A stretch of 64,000 nt of DNA from Paramecium pentaurelia. Taxonomy: Eukaryota; Ciliophora; Oligohymenophorea; Peniculida; Parameciidae. Below, one piece after another: positions 25,601 through 39,900 of the stretch (position 1 is its first letter; each line of letters starts with the position of its first letter). The DNA is taken from the NCBI GenBank assembly GCA_905183005.1, contig CAJJDO010000093.1, forward strand, positions 280,451-344,450. Direction: 5' to 3'. Position numbers and translations under genes: made by a program. Below the pieces are notes generated by a model that did not search any database, was not told the DNA's origin, and saw only the letters and a list, made by a program, of their open reading frames with translations.

Positions 25601-28600
25601 ATATCTAATTAATATTGTATTCATAGAAATTATTATTATTTTTCATACCAATAGATTTCTTAAGAAATTAACTATCTTAAAATTTAATATTTTCTAATTA
25701 ACTATTTCTATTTAATAAGATTAAGGTTGTATTAATCAAAATAGTTTAAAACATTTAAAAGTTATTAATTTCTAAGAGAAGAACTCTTTCAAAATCAAAA
25801 ATATATTAAGAATCTGATATTTAACTACCACTCAAAATAACATTCTTTAATTTAAGTTCACCATATTCATTATTTTATGAAACTTTAATGATATTTTAAT
25901 TAATATTATTTGATTATATTTTTACTGTATTTATCTCAACATAATCTTGATAGCCTAAACCTAAATCTAAAAAGATTGTTTGTATGTCAACTGATAATAA
26001 TGTTATGTTTTTGAATATTATGGTTTTAGGATAATTAGTTTCCTATATATTCATGAAATAATCTTTGGCAAGTAATGAAATATTATAAAAATACATATTA
26101 TTAACCAAAAGAGTGCTTACATTATTGAAAGTAAATTAAAAATTTACATAATGAAAATTAACTAAATTACCTATTTCAAATGAAATATCATTTAATATTA
26201 TTGTTTGTGGAAAAGAGCTTTTAAATATAAATTTAGATGGTGATGTGATTTCTAGTCTAATATTTTAAAGAGTAATTTTTGAAAAATTGATGAATTCGAA
26301 ATCAAATTAAGGTAATAAAATAGTCTCAAGTTCAAAGATAAATTCTATTTCAACTTTTCTAATTATTAATTTAATATAAATACTATAATGTAAATATGTT
26401 CTGTTAAAATTTGGATACTATTAATCCACCATTAGTTAAATTATTACGTATTTATTTTTTACTTATTATTTTTATTATTATAGTCTTAATTAATTTAGAA
26501 TTAGCTAATGTGTAAAATTAATCATTTTCAAACTAAAAATAATTATAATATTAATATTACTTCAATAAAGCTACTTTCATATGATAATAGATTTGAAATT
26601 AATATATTTTCCTTTTAAAATTTAATCTTAGATTCTTCATCTGGTTATTCAAATAAGTCATTATAATATTCATTATAATTAGAATATAGATTTAAAGTAA
26701 TAATTAGTTATTTATAACATCCATTACCTTAATCATTTTATTTACATTCAATAAATAATCCAAAATCTTAATCATAATAATAACTTTAATCTTCGTAACT
26801 TTTGATACATTAATATGTATATTTAATATATTTTGGATTATTAAATAGAGGATTGATTTATTAGATTTCTTCATTTGTTCTAATTCTACAAAGAGCACAA
26901 TTTTCAGGACATTCTATACATTTATTATCAATTAATGTCAATCTTCTTCCCCTTTATTCATAAAAACATTTATTACAAATATATTTATCATTCAAAAATA
27001 TACATTCCATACAATCATCTTAACAATATTCAAGACATATATTATTATGCAATTTAAAACCATCTATACAAGAAGAGCATAGTATTTCATAATCATTAGA
27101 ATTTTAAGTTTAACCATATACAATATATTAATGAAAACTATTATTTTCAATATATTTTCTATAAAATGATCTTACCAATATTTTCCATCTATCTTTTAAT
27201 ATAGAATGTTATGAATAACAAGATTTACATTTTAATTCAGGTGGACATCCTATACATTAACCAGAAGGTATTGAAACATAATAACCATTCACACATTCTA
27301 AACAGGCATAAGAATCAATAATGTGAGTCTGTAAACAAACTTAACAATTATTATTATAACTAAAACATTTTTCAGTAAATTAGACTACATCATTTTTTTA
27401 CTTAGTTGAACTTAAACATATAATAGATTCTAAGGATTGATCAATTTCATTAAGTTATCCTATACCAACTTAACAATCTTATTCTTTAGTATTCTCAATA
27501 CATTTATTAATTTCAAATACAAAAACATATGATGTTTCACATTTAGCACATAATGTTATTATTTGATTGTAATCAAATTATGGTTAAAATTTAAGATCAA
27601 GAGTATTTATAGTCATATCATCACGTAAAGCTTAAAATGCATGAATACAATTGGGTATTTAATTATATAAACATTATTTACCATCAAGAGATAAGTGATA
27701 TTTTGAATCATCTATACATTTTATACATCTTAAATACTCTTAATCAATTTAATCATCATAATATCTTTCACACAATTCACAATATTGACCACACATTTTA
27801 CATTATCCATCAATAAAATTATAGAATTTTGTTGTACAAGTTTAACAAATAGGTTGATTTTCATAATAATTTAGATTCTCACATGTAGAACATCCAATAG
27901 GACATTCTATACATTTATTCCAAATATAGTATTTTCCAGGAAAACAACCCCAACAATTTCCTAAAGAATCAAATTCTTTACATTTTTGTCTAAATTTTAT
28001 ACATCTAAAATTATCAATATCAACAAAGTAATTTTCTTTACATATCATTTATGCTTAATTCCCTAAATGATAATGAGGAAATGTATAACACTGATTCATT
28101 GTTGCAGCATTATAAATACAATAATCCTAAAATTCAAAATGATACATCAATTCTCTATCCAAATTGATTGAATATAAATCATAATCTATTGGATTTCTAG
28201 CAATTAAATGAAATGTATCATCTTTATTATTTTTTAAAGTAATAAGATCCTATTTACAAACTGGTCTTAAGTACCATGTTTTAGAATAGAAATAGCATTC
28301 TGCACATATAAATTAATTCTTTAATTTTTGAGGACTAAATATTTATTAAGTTAAAAATATACCATTCTATGCATTTATAATTAGTATTATTTAGAGGAAG
28401 TTTGAAATAACCAAATGGACAAATATTGGGAATTTAAATTTCTATTTCTTAAATTGAAACTGATGAATAATATTGATTAGTGCAAATTCTCTATCCAAAA
28501 TCGAAATATCCTTATTTACATTTACACATAGAAACCTCACTCTAAAAATATCTATTAGTATTTTCATCACAATTAATACAATCATTTTCTTAAGGTCCTT

Positions 28601-30056
28601 TACATGTTAAACAAGAATAATGACAATCTAAATAATTTATAGATCTATACTTAAAAGTAAAACTTTATCTTCATAATAATTATATTCAATTTTGAAATCA
28701 TAAACATAAGCTTATAAAAAATTATGATTAAAATTATCTCCACCTAAAAATATATTAAATTTGCTATTTATAAATGAACCTCTAAAAATGTCATTTCCCA
28801 ATTATTCTCTTATCAAACCTAATTGATTATAAAATTGTAATTAAAGTAACATTTTTTCATCAAAATTACTTCTACCATATTCATATTAAATAAAATGCCA
28901 TTGTTATAATCCTTCATAATATCTATAATCTTCTAAGTACTCTAATGTCTTTGTAGATTAAACTACCTTATAATTCTCATTCTAAATTCCTTAAAATGTT
29001 AAATCATATTAGGATTCAAATGATTATTAAACAGGCATACTATAAGCATCAGCATGTACAAAAATCTTTGTTAATTATGGTTAGAATTTTGAGATCAATA
29101 TCTCAAAACCAAATAATTCATCCCCTAATTTTTACTTATCCTCATAATTTAAAAAATTAGTCATTCGTATTAATGTATATTTTTCTTCTTCAGTATTTTA
29201 ATAATTATATTTAACCCAACCAGACAAACAATACCTTTTTCCATATTAATCAATAGCTATTTCTTAAGCCTAATATCCTTTAAATTCTTATAGACCTTGT
29301 ATGATATATATCTATTCTTCGATTAAAGATTTTAATGGAATTTAATTATCCGTTTAAGTATTTTCAAATAAAATGTCTGAATAACTGAAGTTTGGCAAAA
29401 ATATTAATTTTGATAACAATCCTCTAAATGTATTGAAGTTCTAGCCATTTATCTAATAATTATATAAATATATTTACATAGCCTCTGCCTCCTAAAATAA
29501 TTTTTAAATTTTGCTAAACTTTGGAAGACAAAATTTGAAATTATTTATTTTAATCACTTGCTTCAACTATAACAACTCCGTTTATTGGTTGTATGGAAAT
29601 TAAATGAAATATCCATTATCCTTCATAATCTAAACCATTAAACTTAAAGATAAAGTTGAAACTTGTTTCGTGATTTATAAATTATATTATGTGTTAAACT
29701 TACCTATTAGAATAATCCAATATCTTAGAAACCACAATTAGGTTATCATTAGTATCAGAATCTTTGACTAACAATAATAATTCACCATTTTCTGGTTACT
29801 CTAAATCATATGGTATTTCAATATCAAAATTTCTTTTTGGAATTTGTAAAGGAATACTCATACTCCAGAATCCTATACAATAAGTATCGTTGTCATCCTC
29901 ATTTATTATATTAATTGATTCCTCTGTCACTTATAAACCTGATGTTAAAATCGCATCCTTGTAATTTTAAAAAGAACTTTTAGCTAAATTAAGCACTAAA
30001 AACAAATAAAAGACACTAAAGAAATTCTTGATAATAATTGTGTTTTGGTTGTTCAT
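19675..30056 (-). CDS. Giant surface protein A: signal peptide, Cys-rich, beta-helix-like and 7TM
   Basis: ATG at 30056-30054 with a signal peptide (MNNQNTIIIKNFFSVFYLF...), TGA at 19677-19675. Parts in order: a lectin/concanavalin-like ectodomain with tiny introns (one 25-nt intron near 29.46-29.48 kb joins GGRGY to INGQNF); CxxC-rich furin-like repeats (about 28.6-26.9 kb); a very long Asn/Ile/Ser-rich region typical of parallel beta-helix repeats (about 26.4-21.8 kb); an EGF-like module CLGGIKEGDSSC...GALCEQCD (about 21.26-21.15 kb); about seven hydrophobic helices (about 21.08-20.08 kb); and a basic tail of ~150 residues. This is a large ciliate family annotated only as transmembrane protein; ligand and role are unknown. 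The span contains a false duplication at 21562-23696 and one IES, so the true gene is about 1.1 kb shorter (roughly 3,000 residues). The frame was checked at both ends and around the IES, not throughout. Confidence 0.8.
21562..22656. repeat. False tandem duplication, copy 1 (retains an IES)
   Basis: This 1,095-bp segment recurs immediately after a single N as 22658-23696. The two are identical as far as I compared them, except that this copy contains 56 extra bases (22463-22520 region). A single N between two identical segments is what a scaffolder leaves when overlapping contig ends are not merged. I therefore read it as one locus present twice. Confidence 0.85.
22463..22520. mobile_element. 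Putative Internal Eliminated Sequence (56 bp, TA-bounded)
   Basis: Copy 1 of the duplicated locus has 56 bp that copy 2 lacks. The insertion lies precisely between two TA dinucleotides (22463-22464 and 22519-22520), leaving a single TA in copy 2 (near 23560). One end reads TATAGGAT, matching the first five positions of the Paramecium IES end consensus TAYAGYNR; the other end (TATTATTA, inward) fits less well. IESs are single-copy remnants of Tc1/mariner elements excised by a domesticated PiggyBac transposase at TA sites; ~56 bp is compatible with their size distribution. On the minus strand the version without the insert keeps the coding frame of surface protein A across the junction, whereas 56 bp (not a multiple of three) would break it. 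Confidence 0.8.
22657..22657. other. Assembly join (single N)
   Basis: One N separates the end of copy 1 from the start of copy 2 of the same sequence. It is not a sized gap. Confidence 0.95.
22658..23696. repeat. False tandem duplication, copy 2 (IES absent)
   Basis: Repeats 21562-22656 minus the 56-bp insert. Read on the minus strand it gives one continuous frame through the former insertion point (…SLIQQQLITSLYVQNC…), so it is the version that should be used for the gene model. Sequence after 23696 continues into unique DNA. Confidence 0.85.
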
Positions 30057-31289
30057 TCAAATCCTATACTTTTAAAATTTATTATATAAAAGATGAATTA
30101 TACTATTTTTGTTTTAGAATAATAGTAATTTTAATGATTTTAATTCAAAGATACATCATCTGTTTATTAAATGAGATAATATATATAATTAATCCTATTT
30201 GAGAATGATTAAATTTTTTATTAAAAATTATTTCTAGTTTAATTAAAAAATCATTTAATTGAATTTAGAATACGTTTATATTAAAGTCTTAAAAAAACTT
30301 GTTATCTCTTTTCAAGAAAGTTTGTAATTTAGTTCATTTTGGCAGAGTATAATTAATAGTAAAATGAACTTTGACTATTAATTAGAAAAACAGAAATATG
30401 ATATTTAATTAATATATATTGGTAATTGATCTTCACATAATTTTGTGCTTACATTCAGATTGAAATAATTATATATTTAACATTTTTTATGAAATTCTTA
30501 AGCTTTTAAAAACACTTCAAAAATAAATACAATATTAAATATTTATCAATTGGATAGCATTTATAGTATTGAACTCATTCTTATTAGAGGTAACAATAAT
30601 TATTATTTCTTTAATATATTTTTTATTATTATATAAACACTTATCAGAAATAGATGGCATTTGATATAAAACCAACACCATAATTAAAGGTTTATGAGAG
30701 AAGATAAACTAAAATTCTTATAAACAACTTAAAATTAACAAATTTTTATTATGATTGATGTTTAAATTAACTAATTATTCAAAATGAATAATGCTTTTTT
30801 CTCAAAGGAAATGATACTTATTGGAATAGCTTTTGTTATAATGATCCAAAAATATATATTCTTAAAATAAAAATTTATATGTATATTAGGCTAAAAAGTT
30901 TTCTTCTATTCACAAATTACACTGCGTAATATATTTTTGATTGAAAGAAATATCAAATATTATCAACTGGATTGGAGATTCAAGGATCAATTCTATTCTA
31001 TTGATTTGTTTACTCATAACAATGATTATAACATAAGTAATATGGAAAAGTTTTAATTGTATTTTTAAGATCCTCAAATACTCTTTTTAAGAGATCAAGG
31101 AAATTAGAGGGCAGATTAATAAAATTTTAAATCTCGGGTTTAAGTTGAATTGACTTTTTTAATTATATTAGGAAATTTTAATAATCATCATTGAAACAAT
31201 TGGCTTAATTAAGTCGGATTATTTCTGACCATAAATACTTACTCTGACGAATAAGTTGTATTCTGTCTTTAAGAGTGAACGACAAAGCT
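30057..31289. other. AT-rich spacer, nothing certain
   Basis: Plus-strand fragments around 30.65-31.15 kb have some protein-like character (for example MAFDIKPTPQ at 30654) but are broken by TGAs within a few tens of codons. I cannot assign them to a family and do not call a gene. Confidence 0.4.
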
Positions 31290-32640
31290 ATATTAGAAAA
31301 TAAAAATACTTATTGTATTATTCTATCCATAAACCTTATTTTTGTCCATTATTATCAAACTATCCACTTTTTATATATAAATATTCTTAAATTTCAATTT
31401 TTATATACACATTTGGATAATAATAAGCAATATTAGATAGAAATTCAAGTTTACATATCTTTTTTAAACATCGATCCATTCACCTTATTCTTGCCATTTT
31501 CATTATATTATCCTCCATCACTTAATTTATATAATAAGCTATATAATTTTTTAATCTCTTTATTCATGGAAAAAAAAAGAAGTATCCTATTTTCCAACTT
31601 TTATCATCTTTAAACTTACCAAAATAAATAAAGTTACCACTGATTCTAATTCTAACCATAATCCTTTTTAATTCTAAAATTATCAAACAATCCATCAATC
31701 CTATATACATAATAACAATTACTTATATTATTTATAAGTTTCTTAAAATGTATTATTACTACTTTTTAATTGATTTTAGCATAGTCTGATTGTTTATAAT
31801 TATATATAATTATCAAATTACAATTTGTAAGAAAATTTGAAGAAATTTAAAATTATCACCCATTTATCAACTTTGATAAATTTTACATCAACAATACTTA
31901 TACGAATTACATTTTTAATTAAAACATTCCTCTTTTAAAAAGCTAGTATAAGTATTTTTAATAATTCTCTATACTTCTATCTATTTGCCATGCTTCATCT
32001 AATTAAAGCCATAATAACCACTAACGCCACTTCAGAATCAATTATCAATATACATAATTATGAAATAATCACAATTCTCTTGTCTAAGAATATTATTACT
32101 TTTTCCAAATTTCAAACCTTAATTATATTCACCCAAATAAGTAATGTATTCATCATAATCTGAATTCAATTCCATCCATATACCCATCTTCACTCCTTCT
32201 TCATATACTATCACCACTTAATTACTATATTATAATTACATAATTTCAAAATCGCCATAGTGTTTCAAAAATATCCCATTAACCATTTTCTTACACCTTT
32301 ATAATATCAGTAATATTTATATAATTCTAACCATTCAATATAATAATAAAAGTATACATATTTATAATAGGAATTGGTTCATCCCTATATCCAATTTTAT
32401 TTTCATTCTAATTATATTCTCCACCTCCACTATAATTAATAATAATTCCATTTACATAATTAAAAAAGATCAGAGGATATAAACCTTACTTCTGTATCTC
32501 ATTTATCAATTTTTGCCTTTTTTATATTCACCAACAAAATAAGATTCTTAATAATCACTAGATGATTAAAAGAATTATTTATTTAAGGTTTGATTGAAAT
32601 CTACTCATTAGCCCTCCTATTATTTATTTTAATCAAAAGA
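31290..32640 (-). pseudogene. MORN-like repeat pseudogene
   Basis: Minus-strand pieces show the repeat signature of a multi-copy Paramecium MORN-like family: YFVGEYKKGK, YSGGGEYNQNENKIG, GIWMELNSDYDEY, YLGEYNQGLKFGK, SGGGQYNENGKNK and DNNGQKQGLWIEQYN. They succeed each other in the right order but sit in different frames and are separated by TGA codons, with no way to join them by tiny introns. The gene has decayed. It sits between the two giant surface-protein paralogues. Confidence 0.65.
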
Positions 32641-33908
32641 TCCACTTCTGCTTTATATTAACTATTAGTAAACTATTTTAGAGCAAATCATATTTGTTAT
32701 ATTAATTATTTATAAAATATAGATAAACATGTATAATGAGTGTATTAATTCAATTTTATAATAAAAAACTTTTAAATTATATTATTAAAATTAATAAATA
32801 CTTTAGAGAAAGAATATATTTTTATTATATTTATCTACTTATATACAGATATGTAATTATTAATTTAATTAAGTTTTATAAATGTAATGAGAAATTTTAT
32901 ACTTATAAATAATTTTATTTTTTATAATCTAAGAATTATTAATAAATTATTTTGCAAATATAAATTCTGGAGGATAAAAAAAAGATAATTGAAATAAGCT
33001 CTTTAATAATCCAATTATTGAACAGCATCCTAATGAGTCTTGTCCTTTATTTAGAATAAAAGTTCCAACTTAGGACTTTATCATGATTTCCAGGATTAAA
33101 AGTCATTAAAATTTAAATCAGTGGAATGTTCAGGACTTTAAATATAGGATTTATAATTTTTCACAAAATTTATACTATTATTTATTAACTTAAATTTTTG
33201 ATCAGAAGTGAAAACACATTTATTCTATTACAATATTTTGATAATACTATAAATATATTTCAATAACAATACACTCTGATTGATTAAAAATATTATTATA
33301 AAATAGAATTGAAAATTAAACAAAAGAATTAATTTTAATATAAAGTTGATAATAAAGTTATTCTAAAGACTTTATTTAAATAACATTTCATCTATTCATT
33401 TTAGAAGTAACCTTTTTCAATTAATTTAATTTTTTGATTCATTTTTTATTTGAAATTAAATTAAAATTAAATGAAACCTTTAATATACTATTAATAGTGC
33501 TTGTACTATAATATGTAAAATAAGTTTAGTAGAGCAATATAGAAATATAGATTTTTGTAATTTAAATAGCTTCTGATTATTAATAGTTTTTAAGAAATAC
33601 AAATTTGAAACTTAAGAATCTTTATTAGGAAGTAAAAATGCTGATTTTGTAACTAATGAAAGTTGTAAATAATATGCCTATATTTTTAATGTATTTTCAG
33701 TTTATTCAAATAAAGACATGTCTATTTTTGCTGATACAAGCTCAAGTGTATAAATAATACTTTTTAAGATTATTATTTTGGTAATCTTTGTAAATTCAGA
33801 TAAATAATATAAATTATTGATATCTTTTTAAATATTGGTATAATATAATTGATAATTAAAATTTATAGATTTATAAAAAAATATTTAAATTAAACATCAT
33901 TCATGAAA
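32641..33908. other. AT-rich spacer with one weak ORF
   Basis: A plus-strand frame at about 33576-33850 reads through ~90 codons (…KKYKFETQESLLGSKNADF…) and is preceded in the same frame by ~25 more codons beyond one TGA. The composition is protein-like but I recognise nothing, and it could be a relic or chance. The rest shows no feature. Confidence 0.3.
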
Positions 33909-36900
33909 TCATTCGTTAATTGGTTCAATAAAATACTATCCACTATTTGATATTGATCTAAGAGGAATCTTTCTAGTAACAGTTCTAAAATTAGTTAATA
34001 AATACATACCTATAATTTGATGATAGAGCTTTAGATTTAGGAATCAAATATTCTTTGAGTTTTTAGAAATTTCTTTTCAATTTCTATTTTCTTTCTACCT
34101 CTTTAATTATATAATCTCCAAGTATTTAAATACAATATTTATTCAGATTTAAGTATTTGAAACATTCATAAATCTTTGTCAAAATCTATAAACTATATTT
34201 TTGGTAATAAACTGTAAAAATTTTTTAAATAAATGGATAACAAAGTCTAACTAATAAAATCAGTATAATTATTTATAAGAATATTGAAAAAAATTAATTA
34301 TTTAAATTCTAGCTTTCATATTTTATTGCTGCTAAAAATATAGTAATTGAGCAAATTTATCCTGAAGACAAATCTAAATTGTTAAATTTTGAAATAATGT
34401 AAGGTTTATTTTTAACAGCTATAGCTTAATAAGAGAGTAAACATAGACCCAATAATGATGTCTTCAAAAGAATACTATTTTCAAAATAAGTTGTTATTAA
34501 AATTATTATTGCTTTTTATAATAATTTTATCTATTCCCAATAATAATTATTATCAGTGTATTCATTAAATAAATAGCAAATATGTCTTCTAAGTTTAATC
34601 TTATGAAGAATATCTCTTTTCACATAAGTTAATAAAAACAAAGAAAAAGGTATGATGCAACCAAAAACAATAAGTAATGGTAAAATCAGACAATATATCC
34701 ATAATTAATGATCCCTTGTATCATATAATAATGATACATCTCCTTATATATAATTGATATTAGATATTTATCTACCTGACAAGGATGAACATAGCCTAAT
34801 TGAAAATTAAAATAATACATTTTAATCAATCCTCCATAATTAAAAACATACAAATAAAGTAATGTATTTGAGAGTAAACTGCTATCCATATTATTATTAG
34901 TTATACTATGATATAAAAGTGATAGAGCAAGTATCAAGTTGAATTAAAATAGCATTAATATTAAAATAACAAAGATTTTGATATAGATTAATTCAGTTTG
35001 GAGATCAGATAAATAACAATCTAAATTGTTAACCATAAAGTAAAAGCTATTACTAGATTATTCAATAAATATGAAAGAGAATGAAAAATTAATATTAAAA
35101 GTAAATATAACAGAAAATATCCATAAATGATTTAGTAACATTTTTACTAATATTCCTTCATGATCTAAATATAAATATAAATTATTACCTTAACTCAATT
35201 TAAATATTAATTTACTAAACTTAATAAATATCTTTAATGAAGCAAATAATTAATTTGATTTATTGATGCTTTTTAAGGACAAAGTTATTGATAATAAAGA
35301 TCTATAACTTATAAATCATATTTACTAAAACAATGCAAATAAGAAAGGAAGAACAATATTATCATTTTTTGAGCACGACTAACATGAAAAGTTTTATTAA
35401 TCTTTAAAAAATTTTCCATCCCCTTTCTCATCATATACATCACACATTTCGCATAAAGCACCTTTGTGTCCCAATTTACATGTACTATCTCCAACTCTCC
35501 AACCTCCTAAGCAAAATAAAGGATTTTTATAACATGATTCAGTATAATCTGATAGATAGTTAGGTCTCCAATAACCCTCATATAAATTAATCATATTAGA
35601 AGTTATATTTTAGAATTTTTATTTATCGAAAATAGAGCATTTAATTGAATTATATGTGACACTATAAAATCCTTAAGTCCAACTACAAATTTAACATCCA
35701 TTTTCAATATAAAATTCACCTAATTAACATTTAAGACTTTTTGCATTAATAATATATTTGAATTCATTATAAGAATATGAAGTCTTGCAATTTACTTGAA
35801 TTTTTAAGTGACTAAATTCCTATTCATATGGATTAAGAGTAAAAGTTAAAGAGCCTAATTCAAAATTATTATTTGTAAATTCATATTATAAAGTATGATT
35901 TTTTGTTAATCCTTTTACTTCTCCACCATCATTCCTTATAATAGTACTGGATACCTCACATGTTGAACTTATTAAATCATAGAGTAATTCTCCTTTACTG
36001 TTTTTAAAAAACAAACTCATATTTTTTATATAGTTTACATAAAAGGATCCATTTAAAATAAATAATTGATAGTTATTGATTTCTTAATTACTGGGAATCA
36101 TAAGTTATTATGTCTCAATAAATATTCCTTACTCAATTATTTTGTAAGGTTCAATTTTTAGAATACTAATGGATGTATTATCCTTTCCTTATATTTTGTA
36201 AGGCATTTCTTTTTAATTTATAAAGAGTGTTAAATGTGTAGGATTTTCAACAAGATTATTTCCATAATTTTATGCTATATTGAATAATAAATAAGAATTA
36301 TTAAAGTTTTTAGCATTTAAATTATGATCTTTTTCTAAATATATTCCTCCCCCTTCTTAAGCATGATTATTTATAATCTATGTATTTATTATACTAAATA
36401 ATTTTGAAGTAGTTCTTAAATATAAAGCCCCACCTTAAGTACTTGCCATATTAAAAGCAATTTTACAATTTTTTAAATCTAGTGATATATCTGTAACTTT
36501 AATTGCAACTCCTTTGGTTCCATTATTATTAATGAAATTAGAATCTTTAATTTAAATTTTAGAGATTACTGAATTATTGCCTACAAAATGAAGGCATCCA
36601 TATTCTCTTATGAAATTATTAATACAATCCAAATAATTGATTCTTAATTTTTAAAATAAAGCAACATCAAAATAAATAATTCCATTTAAGATTGTTTGAA
36701 AATTATTATTTTCTAATTTAATCATTTCTAATATAATACTACTTAAATTAGATTCGCTTTTTATCATTATGATGGAATTTCTTTGATAGTTAGATTGTTA
36801 CAATTAAATAATATTAATGTGTAGATAATCTTCTGGCTATTCAATTAAAAAAGAATTATTCATAATAAAACATCCAACTATAAAATAATCAGTTTAAAAT

Positions 36901-39900
36901 TTAGGAGGTTTAACACTTTTTAAAAAATTTTATGTAAATACATTTGTTCTTCTAATATTAAGTTATTTTAAATAAATTGAAGATTTACTTTAAACTATTT
37001 AACTAATCTATATAAGACTTTATGTGGTTATACTGACAATATTTTCTATATTACAATTAAAGATCACCAAGCTTTGTACATTAATCAATTTTAATACAGG
37101 AGCAATAAGTATTCCTTCAACAACAAAATCTCTTATATAAAAATCACAATTTTCTAAATAAATTAATGCATTTTCATCTCCTGTTATTTCTAATCTATCA
37201 GATAAACTTAACAATCCTATCATTTAAAAATAGTTTGCCCATGCTTATTAATCTTATATTATCTTAATATTTATGAATGAAATTGAATTTAAGGCAACAA
37301 TCTACTTAATGAATTATATATGAAATATTTAATTTTTTAAAGATATACAATTTAGAATTTATATATCTTTGATAATCATCTTATTTTAAAGTAATGATGG
37401 TATGATTGTGAAAATAGATGTGGACATTCTATTAATGACATTTAAGAATCTTGCAGATGAAATATATAGAGTTAATAAACTATTTTATGAATTTAAATTT
37501 AAGCTTCCAGAACTTTCATTTTATTCAACCAAACTATATGTTGTTGAATTAACAGAGAAATTTGAAATCACAACTATTCCTTCATTAGAAGTCACAATAT
37601 CAAAAACTGAACTCTTTGCAGATAATATATCTTGAAAAAAACAATTAAAACATTCAAATTTACTAACTTCAATTTATGCTGCTCCTCCAATAGTTTTAAT
37701 ATGATATATCTACATTATAAAAAGATTAATTTCTTCTTAATTTTATTCATCCTCTATTTTAATAAAATAATATTCTTTCCAAATATTGTAAGGTAATATA
37801 TTATGATTCTTGATTAAAATATTACTTATTATTAATTATTTAGATGTAATTCTTATAAAAGAATTGGATGAATTAGTTAAGGAATTTTGGATACAATACA
37901 AGTTATTTATTGAAATATTACTTGTAGATGATATAATTTATAATAAAGTAGCTGATTACTTTAAGGCACTTTCAGAATATACATGCATAAAATTATTTTA
38001 ATATTTAACATCTTCCATTAAAATATTAATTTATTTATCTGAAAGTATGGTTAATAGTGAAAAAGCTTAAACTTAATTCAACAATTATAAGAGATTTCCA
38101 TAAAATTCAATATTTTTTATGAATATTGACCCAAGTAATTATTTTGATTTACTTGAAACTATTTCTATAAGTGATTCATCAATACTGGATTATTTTATAA
38201 ATTTGCACTTTTCTATTGAAATATTATCAAAACCCATTATTAAAATTAATTAATTTTATAGATTTGATCTTTAGAAACAATTCTTTGAAATAGAGACCTT
38301 TTATTCAACTATTTAATTTTCAAATATTAAATTTTTGAGTTTGATATCTTCAATATCATAAATATTAAAAATACGTATTTCTTAGTTATTGCTAATAATA
38401 AAATTGTTTAAATCTAATGATTTACTATTAATGTTAAATATTTAACTAGATTAATTCGTATTAACTGATTTAATGTTTTATTAAATTCGTACAAATATAA
38501 TAGAAATTTGCAATTTATTTGAATAAGAATTTGAAAATATATGAATTAAATTAACATTTTGAAATACATTGTTTTCCACTATTAATTCAGAAATAGAACA
38601 TTAAGTATTTATTTCATTTGTTACTTCAATTGTTTATAGAAATTAGGATTCATTAAATATATTTTCTTTAATTTTAATGTAATTAGCTGATATACTATAA
38701 CTAAATCCAAATATTATTGAATAATGTATCTTATTAAAATTCAAGATAATATTATTTAAATCTATATGAATCATTTATGAACAAAAAAGAAAATAGGAAT
38801 TATAAAAATAATTGTGTTAAATTATTAAGTTTCTCAATTCTAATTTTGTTTCTTCTATGTAATTGATATTTAAAGTAAATAAAGATGCATTTTACAATAT
38901 ACATGAATCTAAAGTCAAATTTAGAATGTTGATATTTTATTAACTTTTAGAAAATTAAAATAATTAGGAATCTATAAAAGTGCAATTTGAAATAAATATG
39001 GAAGAAATAGTCATATATCCTTCAAATTATAATAATTATAAATTAAACAATGAGGAATTTTTAATGATTGTGTTTATAATTGTAAAATTTTATATAATGA
39101 TTGATCCAAATTTTTATGCATAAAATACTGATGTGATATTATTAATGCTGCTATTCTATATTGTACAATTAATCAATGTTAAATCAATATGATTATAGCT
39201 ATTCAACAACAAAATATTCTCTTATAAATTTTCTACAAAAATAAATCCAGAATTAATGAAAGATACAGAATCATATTCTTCAAGTTATATTCCATTTGTT
39301 AAAACAAAATAAAATGGATTTAATGATATTAAATTAATTTTTATTGTTTATAATACAAAGACATATTTTTTTAATGATGCTCTTTGATTGAGTAATGGCA
39401 TTATTAAACAGAGTTCTTCAGGTATTTAAAAGAACAAATTAAAAGTTAATGTATTTATGCCAATATGATTGCAATACTCTTAGTTAATATTAAAGTATGA
39501 GAGAGATTTAGGAAATCTACTAAAAAAGCAACTATTCAAATAATTGTTTAATTAAAATTCATTATGACAATTACCATCAAAACAATATTAAGTTGTTTTA
39601 TTATAAGGATCATGAAATATAAAAGGATCTTTAATAGGTAAAAGACATTATTATGTATATATAGAATTGGATTCTGAAATTTAAAAAAAAGGATTCATAG
39701 ACTAAAAATATTATATGTTATTTTATTTACATTAATCTCTTGTAGAGAACGAGATGTACAAACTTAACAAAGACGAGGACAAATAGGACAGTAGAATCCA
39801 TATTAGATTCTAATTGTATCTTCCATATATTCCAAGATGCATTCATCACAAAAATATTACAAATCTTAATTTCTGCATTTTAAACATAACTTACCACATT

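Noticed and set aside
37402..38001. Plus-strand ORFs of 63-77 codons
   Set aside because: They are shadows of the Asn/Ile-rich beta-helix region of surface protein B on the minus strand.
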